DNA of 51,619 nt from Phycisphaerales bacterium. GTDB lineage: Bacteria > Planctomycetota > Phycisphaerae > Phycisphaerales > UBA1924. A program made the translations under genes and the position numbers. The stretch's first letter is position 1, and each line of letters opens with the position of its first letter. The notes below the pieces were generated by a model. It had not been told where the DNA came from and did not search any database. It saw only the letters and a list, made by a program, of their open reading frames with translations. Shown one piece after another: positions 8,801-16,067 of the stretch. Location: contig JABWBC010000008.1 of the NCBI GenBank assembly GCA_013360695.1, forward strand, positions 1-51,619, given 5' to 3'.

Positions 8801-9710
8801 GGATACGGACGCGCGCGGGCCGCTCAGCCAGCTGGGCGTTGACGTGAAGGAGGGCGACTATCTTCTGGCGGTGGACGGCGTTCCGGTGGACACGAGCAAG
8901 GACGTGTGGGCGGCGTTCATCGACACCGCGAACCGCACGACCTCGATCACGGTGAGCGACAAACCGGTGATGGACGCCTCGGCCCGCGAGGTGCTGGTGA
9001 AGCCGATCGGAGGCGAGGCGGGCCTGCGCTATCGCTCGTGGATCGAGCAGAACCGCGCGTACGTCGAGAAGCGTTCGGAGGGCAAGGTCGGATATATCTA
9101 TGTGCCCAACACGGGCGTGGACGGACAGAACGACCTGTTCCGCCAGTTCATCGGGCAACGCGGCAAGGAGGCGCTCATCATCGATGATCGCTGGAACGGC
9201 GGCGGGCAGATCCCGACGCGGTTCATCGAATTGCTGAATCGCCCGGTGACCAACTACTGGGCGAAGCGCGACGGGCAGGACTGGACCTGGCCGCCGGACA
9301 GCCACCAGGGTCCCAAGGCCATGCTCATCAACGGTCTGGCGGGCTCGGGCGGCGACATGTTCCCGTGGCTGTTCAAGCACAACAAGCTGGGCAAGGTCTT
9401 CGGCACACGCACCTGGGGCGGGCTGGTCGGCATCTCGGGCAACCCCGGGCTGATCGACGGGGGCGGCATCAGCGTCCCGACCTTTGGCTTCTACAAGACC
9501 GACGGCAACTGGGGAGTCGAGGGGCACGGCGTCGATCCGGACGTCGAGGTGATCGACGACCCGAGCAAGCTCTCGGCGGGTGTTGATCCGCAGCTCGACG
9601 CGGTGACCGACCACCTGCTCAACGAGATCAAGACCAACGGGTACACGCCGCCGAAGCGGCCGGCGAGCCCGGACCGTCGCGGCATGGGCATCCCGCCCGA
9701 GCAGCGGTAG
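5850..9710 (+). CDS. Tricorn-like S41 protease with inserted beta domain, secreted
   Basis: About 1286 residues from a TTG at 5850 (GAGGAA upstream); an ATG at 5712 would add 46 residues of non-secretory sequence, and an ATG at 5901 is also possible. Order: signal peptide (to ~ANADVTP); TolB/WD-like propeller blades (FSPDGKSIAFAGNYDG and similar, residues ~20-600), interrupted by Lys/Glu/Ala-rich linkers near residues 405-447 and 600-640; an extra domain near 647-745 beginning VSGTWDCMV and ending SGAWSG; the C1 region with MHGVDW (catalytic His in tricorn); a PDZ domain (~950-1037); and the S41 core with nucleophile Ser1166 in GLAGSGGDMFPW. Tricorn proteases degrade oligopeptides. A signal peptide and the extra domain set this one apart from the cytoplasmic archaeal enzyme. 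A strong terminator follows. Confidence 0.88.
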   Translation: MNTTCTRRGVRPGTSRTMILAALAGSAFGAAANADVTPAATMLRFPDVSADKICFVYANDVWVAPKTGGMATPLASPPGQESLPKFSPDGKSIAFAGNYDGNRDLYVIPATGGFARRATHHPAGENLSDWTPDGKLLFISNGLAGLQRQSQIFTVAPTGGMPEKLPVPYGAFSSISPDGAWLAYTPHSVDNRTWKRYRGGMATDIWLFNLKDKSSKRVTDYEGVDSIPMWVPGGDGKVLYYHSDNGPEHRMNIWAYDVATGKHEQITSYKDDDTKWPSIGPGSDGKGEIVFQLGSKLMLLNLGTRQATEVKITIPGDRPTIRPRTVDQSKNIGGGSISPTGKRVAIEARGDLWSAPANEGVVRSLTRTDGVYERDPSWSPDGKWIAYFSDESGEYELYIRPSDAKPKVEEKKDDAKKDEAKSGEAKKDEAKKEEPKAEEAKRETRKLTNLGAGFRYSPVWSPDSKFIQFTDQAGRVYLTTVESGDTKVIDQDPAANPISVNWAQDSNWFTYARSDEKNLNFCVWIYNVKTGEKTQVTSSTFPAFSPVFDRKGEFLYFVSTRNFNSPTYSDVDTTFAYNNTQQLFMVPLRNDVKNPLPLKSDEEELKKDEPKKEEKKDEKKDAAPASDKPADKPANGAAAAAVADDGVSGTWDCMVTGGQNLPPGGLPFKLNITVATDGKVSGSATSAMGSGGISGTYDKGSGALNLSLAVGQQTVVLTGTIKGQEATGTWSVGNESGAWSGKRTSGPSATGGAAAAGADASKPGEVKEVKIDFAGFERRAIALPVGPGNFGRLATTDGGQLVYARSGGIKIFDPKDDSRSEKSVTDGAGGFDISADGKKLLAFRGGSMSVMDASAGGGKSTSVPTSGMLVTINPRLEWVQIFMDTWRLQRDFFYEPTMHGVDWAALRVHYLAMIEDCASREDVAFVQGELISELNIGHAYITSPGDVESSPQIGVGVLGCDYELVKSDAGTAYKITKIYAGADWDTDARGPLSQLGVDVKEGDYLLAVDGVPVDTSKDVWAAFIDTANRTTSITVSDKPVMDASAREVLVKPIGGEAGLRYRSWIEQNRAYVEKRSEGKVGYIYVPNTGVDGQNDLFRQFIGQRGKEALIIDDRWNGGGQIPTRFIELLNRPVTNYWAKRDGQDWTWPPDSHQGPKAMLINGLAGSGGDMFPWLFKHNKLGKVFGTRTWGGLVGISGNPGLIDGGGISVPTFGFYKTDGNWGVEGHGVDPDVEVIDDPSKLSAGVDPQLDAVTDHLLNEIKTNGYTPPKRPASPDRRGMGIPPEQR

Positions 9711-9748
9711 TCTTCCGGCGGATCGCTTGAAAACTCGGTAGTCTTTTC

Positions 9749-9778
9749 AACCGGCGGCGCGATGCGTCGCCGGTTTTT
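9749..9778 (+). terminator. Rho-independent terminator after the tricorn-like gene
   Basis: AACCGGCG (9749-9756) pairs with CGCCGGTT (9768-9775); the inner bases can lengthen the stem by two or three pairs. The transcript continues into a run of five T (9774-9778). It ends 38 nt after the stop codon and argues against any gene starting before about 9780. Confidence 0.8.
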
Positions 9779-9800
9779 CGTTGAAGGGAATACCGTGAGG

Positions 9801-9832
9801 CGAGACAGCAATGCAACGAAACAGCGAAACAG
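9801..9832. repeat. Degenerate 8-bp repeat (CGAAACAG)
   Basis: The octamers read CGAGACAG, CAATGCAA, CGAAACAG, CGAAACAG. The last two are identical. It lies in the gap between the terminator and the amidohydrolase and resembles the AGAGACNN array at 3605-3636. Confidence 0.55.
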
Positions 9833-9917
9833 GGCCGCGGATTCGAGCTCCGATCGCCGGGGGCGGTCCTTCTCACGGGGTTTCGCCGCGGTTCCGTGGG
9901 ATTGGCGTGGAGAAGGC

Positions 9918-11255
9918 ATGATTGTCACTCGCTGGCTCGCGGGCATCGTCGCGGGGGTTTCGGTGCTGCTGAGCGCCACCGACGCATGTGCGCAGCAGGC
10001 CGATCGGTACCTGGTGGTGCGTTGCGGAACGCTGCTTGACGTGCCGGGCAAGCCCGCGAAGCGGAACGTGACGCTGGTCGCGCGGAACGGCGCGGTGGAG
10101 TCGATCTTGCCGGGGCTCGGCGCCAAGGCGACGATCCCCGCGGGCGCGACGAGCGAGGAGCTCGACCTTTCGGGCCAGTTCGTGCTGCCGGGCCTGATCG
10201 ATTGCCATGTTCATCTGGCGATGGAGTTCACGCCCGACATGCGACTTCGGATGCTGGCGGAGAACGAGATCGACGCGGCGTTCCGCTCGGTGACGCACGC
10301 GAAGAAGAATCTGTTGGCAGGGTTTACGACGGTGCGCGACCTGGGCGCGGGCGGCGACGTGGTCATCAAGCTGCGCGACGCGGTGAATCGCGGTGATGTG
10401 ATCGGGCCGCGGATCATCGCCGCCGGAAAGGCGATCAGCGTGACGGGCGGGCACGCCGATCCGACGAACGGGGTGCGATCGGACGTTTTCGGGCTGGCGG
10501 GTGTGGACGAGGGCGTGGCGGACGGCGTGGATGAATGCCGAAAGGCGGTGCGGAACCAGATCAAGCTCGGCGCGGACTGCATCAAGCTGACGGCGACGGG
10601 GGGCGTGCTCTCGGTGAGCAGCGCCGGGCTGGCCAAACACTTCTTCGATGACGAACTGGGGGCGATCGTCGATACCGCGCACGCGATGGGGCGTAAGGCC
10701 GCGGCGCACGCGCACGGCGTGGACGGCATCAACGCGGCGCTCCGCGCGGGCGTCGATTCGATCGAGCACGGGACGTATCTCGACGATGAGTCGGTGCGGC
10801 TGTTCAAGGAAAGAGGCGCCTACCTGGTGCCGACACTCTTGGCGGGCGAGACGGTGAGCGCGAACGCGAAGATTCCGGGCTATTACATGAAGGTCGTGGC
10901 GGACAAGGCGAGCATCGTGGGCCCTCGGATGCTGGAGATGTTCCGCAAGGCCCGCACGGGCGGCGTGAAGATCGCGTTCGGGACCGATACCGGCGTTTCG
11001 CCCCACGGAGAGAACGCACGCGAGTTCCTGCTCATGGTGAAGGGCGGCATGACTCCCGAGGAGGCGATCGTCTCAGCGACGATTACCGCGTCGGAGCTCT
11101 GCGGCGTGTCGACCCTGGTCGGGACGCTCGAACCGGGCAAACGCGCGGACCTGATCTCGGTGAAGGGCGACCCGCTCTCGGACGTCTCGAGGCTTGAGCA
11201 TGTAATCTCCATTATTAAAGACGGAGAGGTGGTCCGCGGGGCCGGGGTGGAATGA
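9918..11255 (+). CDS. Secreted amidohydrolase (Xaa-Pro dipeptidase / imidazolonepropionase-like)
   Basis: 445 residues from the ATG at 9918, preceded by GGAGAAGG; an in-frame upstream ATG would lie in the terminator loop. A signal peptide (IVAGVSVLLSATDACAQ) sends it out of the cytoplasm. The TIM-barrel metal sites of the amidohydrolase superfamily are clear: H-x-H in GLIDCHVHLAMEF, the probable carbamylated lysine in DCIKLTATGG, His in AAHAHG and SIEHGTYLD, and the catalytic Asp in FGTDTGVSPHG. This pattern is typical of the secreted binuclear metal peptidases that cleave N-acyl or Xaa-Pro dipeptides. Following a tricorn-like protease, it could finish digestion of peptides (inference). Substrate specificity is not fixed by the sequence. 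Confidence 0.87.
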   Translation: MIVTRWLAGIVAGVSVLLSATDACAQQADRYLVVRCGTLLDVPGKPAKRNVTLVARNGAVESILPGLGAKATIPAGATSEELDLSGQFVLPGLIDCHVHLAMEFTPDMRLRMLAENEIDAAFRSVTHAKKNLLAGFTTVRDLGAGGDVVIKLRDAVNRGDVIGPRIIAAGKAISVTGGHADPTNGVRSDVFGLAGVDEGVADGVDECRKAVRNQIKLGADCIKLTATGGVLSVSSAGLAKHFFDDELGAIVDTAHAMGRKAAAHAHGVDGINAALRAGVDSIEHGTYLDDESVRLFKERGAYLVPTLLAGETVSANAKIPGYYMKVVADKASIVGPRMLEMFRKARTGGVKIAFGTDTGVSPHGENAREFLLMVKGGMTPEEAIVSATITASELCGVSTLVGTLEPGKRADLISVKGDPLSDVSRLEHVISIIKDGEVVRGAGVE

Positions 11256-11280
11256 CCGAGTGGCGGGCGCTCCATAACGG

Positions 11281-11310
11281 TTGAACCGGATCGGTCGTCG
11301 ACGGTAGACT
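11281..11310 (+). promoter_or_regulatory. Possible promoter before the pseudopilin gene
   Basis: TTGAAC (11281-11286), an 18-bp spacer and TAGACT (11305-11310). It would give a leader of about 95 nt before the ATG at 11413. The match is moderate and the only plausible pair in this gap. Confidence 0.35.
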
Positions 11311-11412
11311 CAAGGTGAAGGGGTTTTCGCGGACGGCGACGCGATCGTGCTTTCGCCGCGGCGCTCGTGGCCCGGGCTGGGCGCGGGAATCCGATTCACG
11401 GAAGGGGGCCGC

Positions 11413-12300
11413 ATGTCTCGCCGCGCCTTCACGCTGATCGAACTACTGGTGGTCATTGCGATCATCGCGTTGCTCATCGCGATCTTGCTCCCGGCGCTGG
11501 GAAAGGCGCGTTCGTCCGGGCGGCAGATCAAGTGCGCGTCGACGGTGCGCGACACGGTGCAGCTCACGACCGCGTTCGCAACGCAGAACCAGGGTCGGGC
11601 GCCCGTGGCGGGGTACCTGAATACGTACAGCCTTGCGACCAATTTCAACGACAAGGGGTTCCCGTGGATTCCGAGTTGGGATGACTCGGGAATAAAGCGG
11701 CCGCTCCCGTTCTTCGCGGCGCTGGGCGCCTTTGCCGGCGCGGAGATCGAGACGAGTTCGAAGGAGATCGTTCGGACGCAGATCGGCGTGGGCGGCATGA
11801 ACCCGTTCCTGGCGAAGTTGCAGCGATGCCCCGATGATCAGACCTTCGATTACACCGCCACTGATTCGGCGACGCAGAACAAGCAGCTGGCGATCACGAT
11901 GACCCCGGTGGAGGGCTCCTACGGCGGGCCGAACGGCATCCGCGAGATGACGTCGTTCATGTTCAACGAGTATGTGCTCGGTCAACTTCGATACACGCCC
12001 GACAAGAAGATCTATCGACACCTGGGGAAGCTCGACCGGGTGCAGTTCCCGAGCAAGGTGTTCTACATCGCGGACGGCGAACCCAAGACCGATCGATGGA
12101 TCACGGTGTGGGACTATGTCGAGGTCAAGGGGGACAACCTCTACAACTACAACGAGGCGTACGACAAGAACGGGCTGATGCAGCAGTTCGACCAGAAGCG
12201 TCACAACAAGGTGATGAATACGGCGTATGTCGATGGGCATGTGCAGGGGCATGTGCTGACCCGCGAGGCGCTGAAGGACATTCTGATCAACGATTTCTAG
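11413..12300 (+). CDS. Prepilin-type protein (type II secretion pseudopilin-like)
   Basis: 295 residues from the ATG at 11413 (GAAGGGGG upstream). The N-terminus reads [20 protein letters not shown], a class III prepilin signal: short basic leader, cleavage before Phe, methylation of that Phe and a conserved Glu at position 5 of the mature protein. A hydrophobic alpha-helix follows. The remaining globular part ends in a pattern common in planctomycete pseudopilins: [16 protein letters not shown], equivalent to the H-x-G-x-x-N-x-x-F-x-D-G-H motif near the end of DUF1559-like proteins. Such proteins are expanded in Planctomycetota and are thought to form a periplasmic fibre or secretion apparatus. 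Its stop codon overlaps the stop of the convergent glycerate kinase gene in the 4-bp sequence CTAG. Confidence 0.85.
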   Translation: MSRRAFTLIELLVVIAIIALLIAILLPALGKARSSGRQIKCASTVRDTVQLTTAFATQNQGRAPVAGYLNTYSLATNFNDKGFPWIPSWDDSGIKRPLPFFAALGAFAGAEIETSSKEIVRTQIGVGGMNPFLAKLQRCPDDQTFDYTATDSATQNKQLAITMTPVEGSYGGPNGIREMTSFMFNEYVLGQLRYTPDKKIYRHLGKLDRVQFPSKVFYIADGEPKTDRWITVWDYVEVKGDNLYNYNEAYDKNGLMQQFDQKRHNKVMNTAYVDGHVQGHVLTREALKDILINDF

Positions 12301-13592
12301 CCGCCCGCGATCGCAACGAAGACATGATTCACATTCGTGCCCGTCGGGCCGGTCGTAATTGCATGTCCCGCGAGTTCAAGCGCGGCGGCACAGTCGTGTG
12401 AATCAAGCATGGCGACGGGGTCACGCCCCATCGCTCTCAACTCACGGCAAAGGGCGGCGTCGCCGATTCCGCCCGCGTTACCCGTCGGGCCGTCGACGCC
12501 GTCGGTGGAGAATGAGACGACCCGTACGTCGTCGATACCACGTCGCTCGATTTCGATTGCGGCGGCGAGTACGAGTTCCTGGCTTGGCCCGCCGCGGCCC
12601 TTGGCTTGGCCCACGGTCACGGTCGGCTCGCCACCCCAGACGATGCAGGCCGGGGCGTGATGTGAATCTATCTCCTCCACGATCGCGTCAACGAGTTCGC
12701 GGGCAACGTCGCGAGCCTCGCCCGTCACGCCAGCGCGCCGTTGCGCGACCTTGAACCGTGATTGCAGCGCTTCGGTCACGGCGTCCACGGCCGCGGTGTT
12801 GCTGGCAATGATCTGCGAATCAATGCGATCGAAGATCGACTCGCCCGGCTTGGGAGTTTCGGTGACTTGGCCGCGCGAGCCTCGTTCGAGGAGTTCATCG
12901 ACGCTCGGAGCAACGCCGCGACAGTCGCGGCGTGACACGACGTCAATCGCGTCGGCAAATGTCGATGGATCGGGCGCGAGCGGACCGCTCGCGATGACAT
13001 CGATCGGATCGTCGATCACGTCCGAGATCGCGAGTGCACGGATACGCAAGCCATGGGCGAGCACGGCCAATCGGCCGCCCTTGAGGCGTTCCGAGTGCTT
13101 TCGCACGGCGTTCAGTTCGTTGATCGTGGCGCCGGCGAGCATGAGCCGGCGCTGGAGCTCGATGTACTCAGCGAGAGAGACTCCATCGGCGGGAAGGGTC
13201 AAATGGGCCGAGCCGCCGCCGGAGATCAGAACGACAAGTTGGCCGCGTCCCGCGTGACTTTTCGCGAAATCACACGCACGAGATTCGATGTAGGCCGAGG
13301 CGTCGAGGTTGCGCTGCGTCGCGAGCGGGTGATCGCACGGGAAGATACGCCACCTCTCGCCCGGCGCGGGAGAGATTCGCTCCGGCACGGCGGACACGAT
13401 TCCCTCGAATGCGCGGCCTGCAAGCAACTCGCTTGCGGTGACGGCCATTTCGACCGATGCCTTGCCGATCGACAGGACCAGAAGCGGGCCATCGCCGATC
13501 GGTTTCCATGCACGGCGCAATGCTTGCCCCGCGTTCGCGGCGTCGAGAGTCGCACGAACCACGAGATCGGCGATGTCACGCCACTTGTCCAC
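12297..13592 (-). CDS. Glycerate 2-kinase / MOFRL-family protein
   Basis: A 431-residue cytoplasmic protein starting with GTG at 13592. The N-terminal DUF4147 domain contains [15 protein letters not shown] and the glycine-rich [19 protein letters not shown], and the MOFRL domain lies near the C-terminus ([18 protein letters not shown]). This two-domain family phosphorylates D-glycerate to 2-phosphoglycerate, linking serine or glyoxylate breakdown to glycolysis. Some members were once called hydroxypyruvate reductase. The aminotransferase gene upstream ends 11 nt before this start, so the two probably share a transcript. A transaminase plus glycerate kinase would fit a serine-hydroxypyruvate-glycerate route, but no reductase is present. 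Confidence 0.88.
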   Translation of the reverse strand: MDKWRDIADLVVRATLDAANAGQALRRAWKPIGDGPLLVLSIGKASVEMAVTASELLAGRAFEGIVSAVPERISPAPGERWRIFPCDHPLATQRNLDASAYIESRACDFAKSHAGRGQLVVLISGGGSAHLTLPADGVSLAEYIELQRRLMLAGATINELNAVRKHSERLKGGRLAVLAHGLRIRALAISDVIDDPIDVIASGPLAPDPSTFADAIDVVSRRDCRGVAPSVDELLERGSRGQVTETPKPGESIFDRIDSQIIASNTAAVDAVTEALQSRFKVAQRRAGVTGEARDVARELVDAIVEEIDSHHAPACIVWGGEPTVTVGQAKGRGGPSQELVLAAAIEIERRGIDDVRVVSFSTDGVDGPTGNAGGIGDAALCRELRAMGRDPVAMLDSHDCAAALELAGHAITTGPTGTNVNHVFVAIAGG

Positions 13593-13603
13593 TCGCGATG
13601 CTC

Positions 13604-14812
13604 CTACGCGTGGGGCACGCTCGCGATGGCACGCAGACGCCTGGCGGCCTCTTCGAGCGTTTCCTGCTTCTTACAGAAGGCGAATCGCGCGAGCGAGCGA
13701 CCGTTCTCAGGATGGTCGTAGAAGACGCTGGGCGGAATGGCCGCCACGCCGACTCGCGCGGGCAGCTCGCGGCAGAACTCCACGTCGCCGACCACTCCCA
13801 TGCTGCGTGCGACCTCCGTGTGATCCGCCATGATGAAGTAGGTGCCGCGCGGCATGACGACGCCGAAGCCCAGCGACGCGAGCGTCGTTGCAAGGAACTC
13901 TCGACGCTGCCTGAACTGGACCTGGAGCGACGAGATGTAGTCACCCCCTTGCTCGATCGCGGCGATCGCGCCGATCTGGAGCGGCGTCGCGGTGGCAAAG
14001 GTCAGGAACTGATGAGCGGCCCGCACGCCCCGCGTGAGCTCCGGCGTCGTGATCGCCCAGCCGATCTTCCATCCGGTGAGGCTGAAGGTCTTGCCGAGAC
14101 TCGAAAGCGTGATGGTCCGCTCCGCCATGCCGGGGAGCGTTGCGAGGCGGACGTGCTCGTGCCCGTAGGTCAGGTCCTCGTACACCTCGTCGGTGATGGC
14201 GAGCACGTTGTGCTTGGCGCACAGGAACGCGATCCGCTCCAGCTCGTCGCGAGAGTAGACGTGCCCGGTTGGATTGTGCGGCGTGTTCACCAGGATCGCG
14301 CGCGCGCCGGCCATTGCACGCTCAAGCTCGCCCATGTCGAACCAGAAGGGCGAGTTCGTCACTTGGCCTGCACGCAGGTCGGCGGGCGGGCGGAGCGTGA
14401 CGAAGCGCGGCTCAGCGCCGGCCATGGCGGCGGTCGCGCGGTACGAGTCGTAGTAGGGCTCGAACATCACGACGCGCTCGCCGGGGTTGATCACGCCCAG
14501 CATCGTCGCGGCGATCGCCTCGGTGCAGCCGCTCGTGATCGTGATCTGCGTGTCGGGATCGATGGCTTGGCCCGTGAGCGATCGCCAGCGCTGGGCGAGC
14601 GCGGCGTTCAGGGCCGGGTCGCCGAACATCCGCGCGTACTGCGATCGCCCGGCGCGGATGGCGTCGATCGCTGCGTCCTTCACGAACTCAGGCCCGTCGA
14701 AATCCGGGAAGCCCTGCGCCAGATTGACGGCGTTGTGACGCTGGGCCAGCCGCGTCATCTCAGTGAAGATCGTCGTGCCGAACGGGGCGAGTCTTGCGGC
14801 GACCGTGTTCAT
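13604..14812 (-). CDS. PLP-dependent aminotransferase, class I (kynurenine/methionine type)
   Basis: 402 residues from the ATG at 14812. Fold type I: substrate-side motif NLAQGFPDFDGP, then the tyrosine-containing FEPYYDSY, the Asn of VNTPHNPTGHVYS, the Asp-x-x-Tyr of ITDEVYEDLTY, the PLP lysine in SSLGKTFSLTGWKIGW, and a C-terminal arginine in SLARFAFCKK. The NLAQGFPDF signature and the GKTFS-x-TGWKIG pattern are those of kynurenine-oxoglutarate / glutamine transaminase K and YbdL-like methionine aminotransferases. The exact amino acid is uncertain. A -10-like TATCGT lies exactly 6 nt before the ATG (14824-14819), suggesting a leaderless transcript, but the -35 is poor. It is divergent from the peroxiredoxin gene, 74 bp away. 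Confidence 0.88.
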   Translation of the reverse strand: MNTVAARLAPFGTTIFTEMTRLAQRHNAVNLAQGFPDFDGPEFVKDAAIDAIRAGRSQYARMFGDPALNAALAQRWRSLTGQAIDPDTQITITSGCTEAIAATMLGVINPGERVVMFEPYYDSYRATAAMAGAEPRFVTLRPPADLRAGQVTNSPFWFDMGELERAMAGARAILVNTPHNPTGHVYSRDELERIAFLCAKHNVLAITDEVYEDLTYGHEHVRLATLPGMAERTITLSSLGKTFSLTGWKIGWAITTPELTRGVRAAHQFLTFATATPLQIGAIAAIEQGGDYISSLQVQFRQRREFLATTLASLGFGVVMPRGTYFIMADHTEVARSMGVVGDVEFCRELPARVGVAAIPPSVFYDHPENGRSLARFAFCKKQETLEEAARRLRAIASVPHA

Positions 14813-14886
14813 GCGACCACGATACCCGGGATACACCGTCCGCGAAAGCGGCTGGCGGGCATGCGGCGGCGCGCCAACCCTTGACC

Positions 14887-15360
14887 ATGCTGAACCTCGG
14901 CGACGCCGCGCCTGATTTCCCGATTCCATCGACGGAATGCGGCCCGCGCACGCTCCGAGAGTGCCTCGCCGAGGGTCCGGTGCTCCTGTACTTCTACCCC
15001 GCCGACTTCACGCGCGTCTGCACGGCCCAGGCCTGCATGCTCCGTGATGCGCAGCCGACTCTCACGGCAACCTCGGTGCGGATCATCGGCGTCAGCCCGC
15101 AGGGAGTCGGCTCGCACGATTCGTTCATGGCCCGCTACGGCCTGCCGTTCACGCTTGTGGCCGACACCGATCGCGCGCTCGCGAGGCTCTACGGCGTTTC
15201 GGCATTGTTCGGCCTGTTCACACGTCGCGCGACGTTCCTCATCGACAAGGACTGCACGATCGTTGACCGCGCGGTCGCGGACCTCTCGCTCGGCGCGCAT
15301 CAAGACCTGGTGCGTCGGGCCGTTTCGCGGTTTTCGGGTGAACGGACCTCAAGCACCTGA
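14887..15360 (+). CDS. Peroxiredoxin, bacterioferritin-comigratory (PrxQ) type
   Basis: 157 residues from the ATG at 14887, matching the usual length of about 155. The thioredoxin-fold protein begins LNLGDAAPDFPIP. The peroxidatic centre is FYPADFTRVCTAQACMLRD: the first Cys attacks peroxide, and the second Cys five residues later is the resolving Cys typical of BCP/PrxQ. It reduces H2O2 or organic peroxides using thioredoxin. The last 61 nt overlap, on the opposite strand, the end of pdeM. That overlap encodes only the last ~20 residues, after the conserved core. Confidence 0.88.
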   Translation: MLNLGDAAPDFPIPSTECGPRTLRECLAEGPVLLYFYPADFTRVCTAQACMLRDAQPTLTATSVRIIGVSPQGVGSHDSFMARYGLPFTLVADTDRALARLYGVSALFGLFTRRATFLIDKDCTIVDRAVADLSLGAHQDLVRRAVSRFSGERTSST

Positions 15361-16067
15361 TCGCCGGCGATGGCGAAGATGCGGGCGCGGGAGCCCATGC
15401 GGACTCCGCCGCCGGAAGCGAGCGGGCACATGGCGGGCAGGATGCCGCACCGCTCGGTGATGTGAAACGATCGCAACTTGATCGCGTCCGGTCCGTGCTT
15501 CATCGTGATGGCTGGATGAACGTGCCCGCACCAGCCGAACAATTCCGAGGAGAGATCGTCGGGCGCGTGCGCGAACTCGAACGGACCATCGCGCCAGACC
15601 GCATCGGTGACCATCATCCCCCACGCTCGCTCAACTCGCTCGATTTTCCGATCGTGATTTCCCGGGACAACGACCATCTCGCAAGGGCATGCGACGCGCC
15701 ACGCCGCGACGCGTTCGATGAGTTCGGGGGTGATCCCCGCGGGTCCGTGGAGCAAGTCGCCGAGGACAATGAGGCGCTTGGCGTTCCAACGCCTGATCTC
15801 GTTCGAGACGGCACCAAGCAGGCGGGTCGTCATGGCCGCGGGCATGGCGATCCCGCGCGTGCCCATCAGCTCGGCGCGTCCGAGGTGCAGATCGGCGACG
15901 ATGTAGGTCGAGGCACCCGGCCACCACACGCCGCCGAGCGAAGTCAGGGCGACCGGTTCTCCGCCGGCGCCGATGAACGCGTCGCGCGCGACTTCTTCGC
16001 GCTGCGCTGGCTCGTCGCGGCGCTCCGCGTTCTCGTCGTGCCCACGCTGGCGAGGTCCTTCTCCCAT
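15300..16067 (-). CDS. pdeM: Ligase-associated DNA damage response endonuclease PdeM
   Basis: A 255-residue calcineurin-like metallophosphoesterase. The metal-binding motifs occur in order: D-x-H in VADLHLGRAE, G-D in VLGDLLHGP, G-N-H-D in VVPGNHDRK, His in FEFAHAP, and G-x-x-H-x-H in GWCGHVHP. PdeM is a DNA endonuclease/phosphodiesterase that in other bacteria is encoded with a DNA ligase, an Lhr-type helicase and an MBL-fold exonuclease. The helicase is the next gene upstream here. The only ATG start, at 16067, makes pdeM overlap the helicase 3' end by 124 nt in another frame and gives a 25-30 residue polar N-terminal extension. The 3' end overlaps the convergent peroxiredoxin gene by 61 nt. 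Confidence 0.85.
   Translation of the reverse strand: MGEGPRQRGHDENAERRDEPAQREEVARDAFIGAGGEPVALTSLGGVWWPGASTYIVADLHLGRAELMGTRGIAMPAAMTTRLLGAVSNEIRRWNAKRLIVLGDLLHGPAGITPELIERVAAWRVACPCEMVVVPGNHDRKIERVERAWGMMVTDAVWRDGPFEFAHAPDDLSSELFGWCGHVHPAITMKHGPDAIKLRSFHITERCGILPAMCPLASGGGVRMGSRARIFAIAGDQVLEVRSPENRETARRTRS

Noticed and set aside
12297-12300. Convergent stop codons sharing CTAG
   Set aside because: Two genes ending on the same bases is neat but common in compact genomes; no further consequence is implied.
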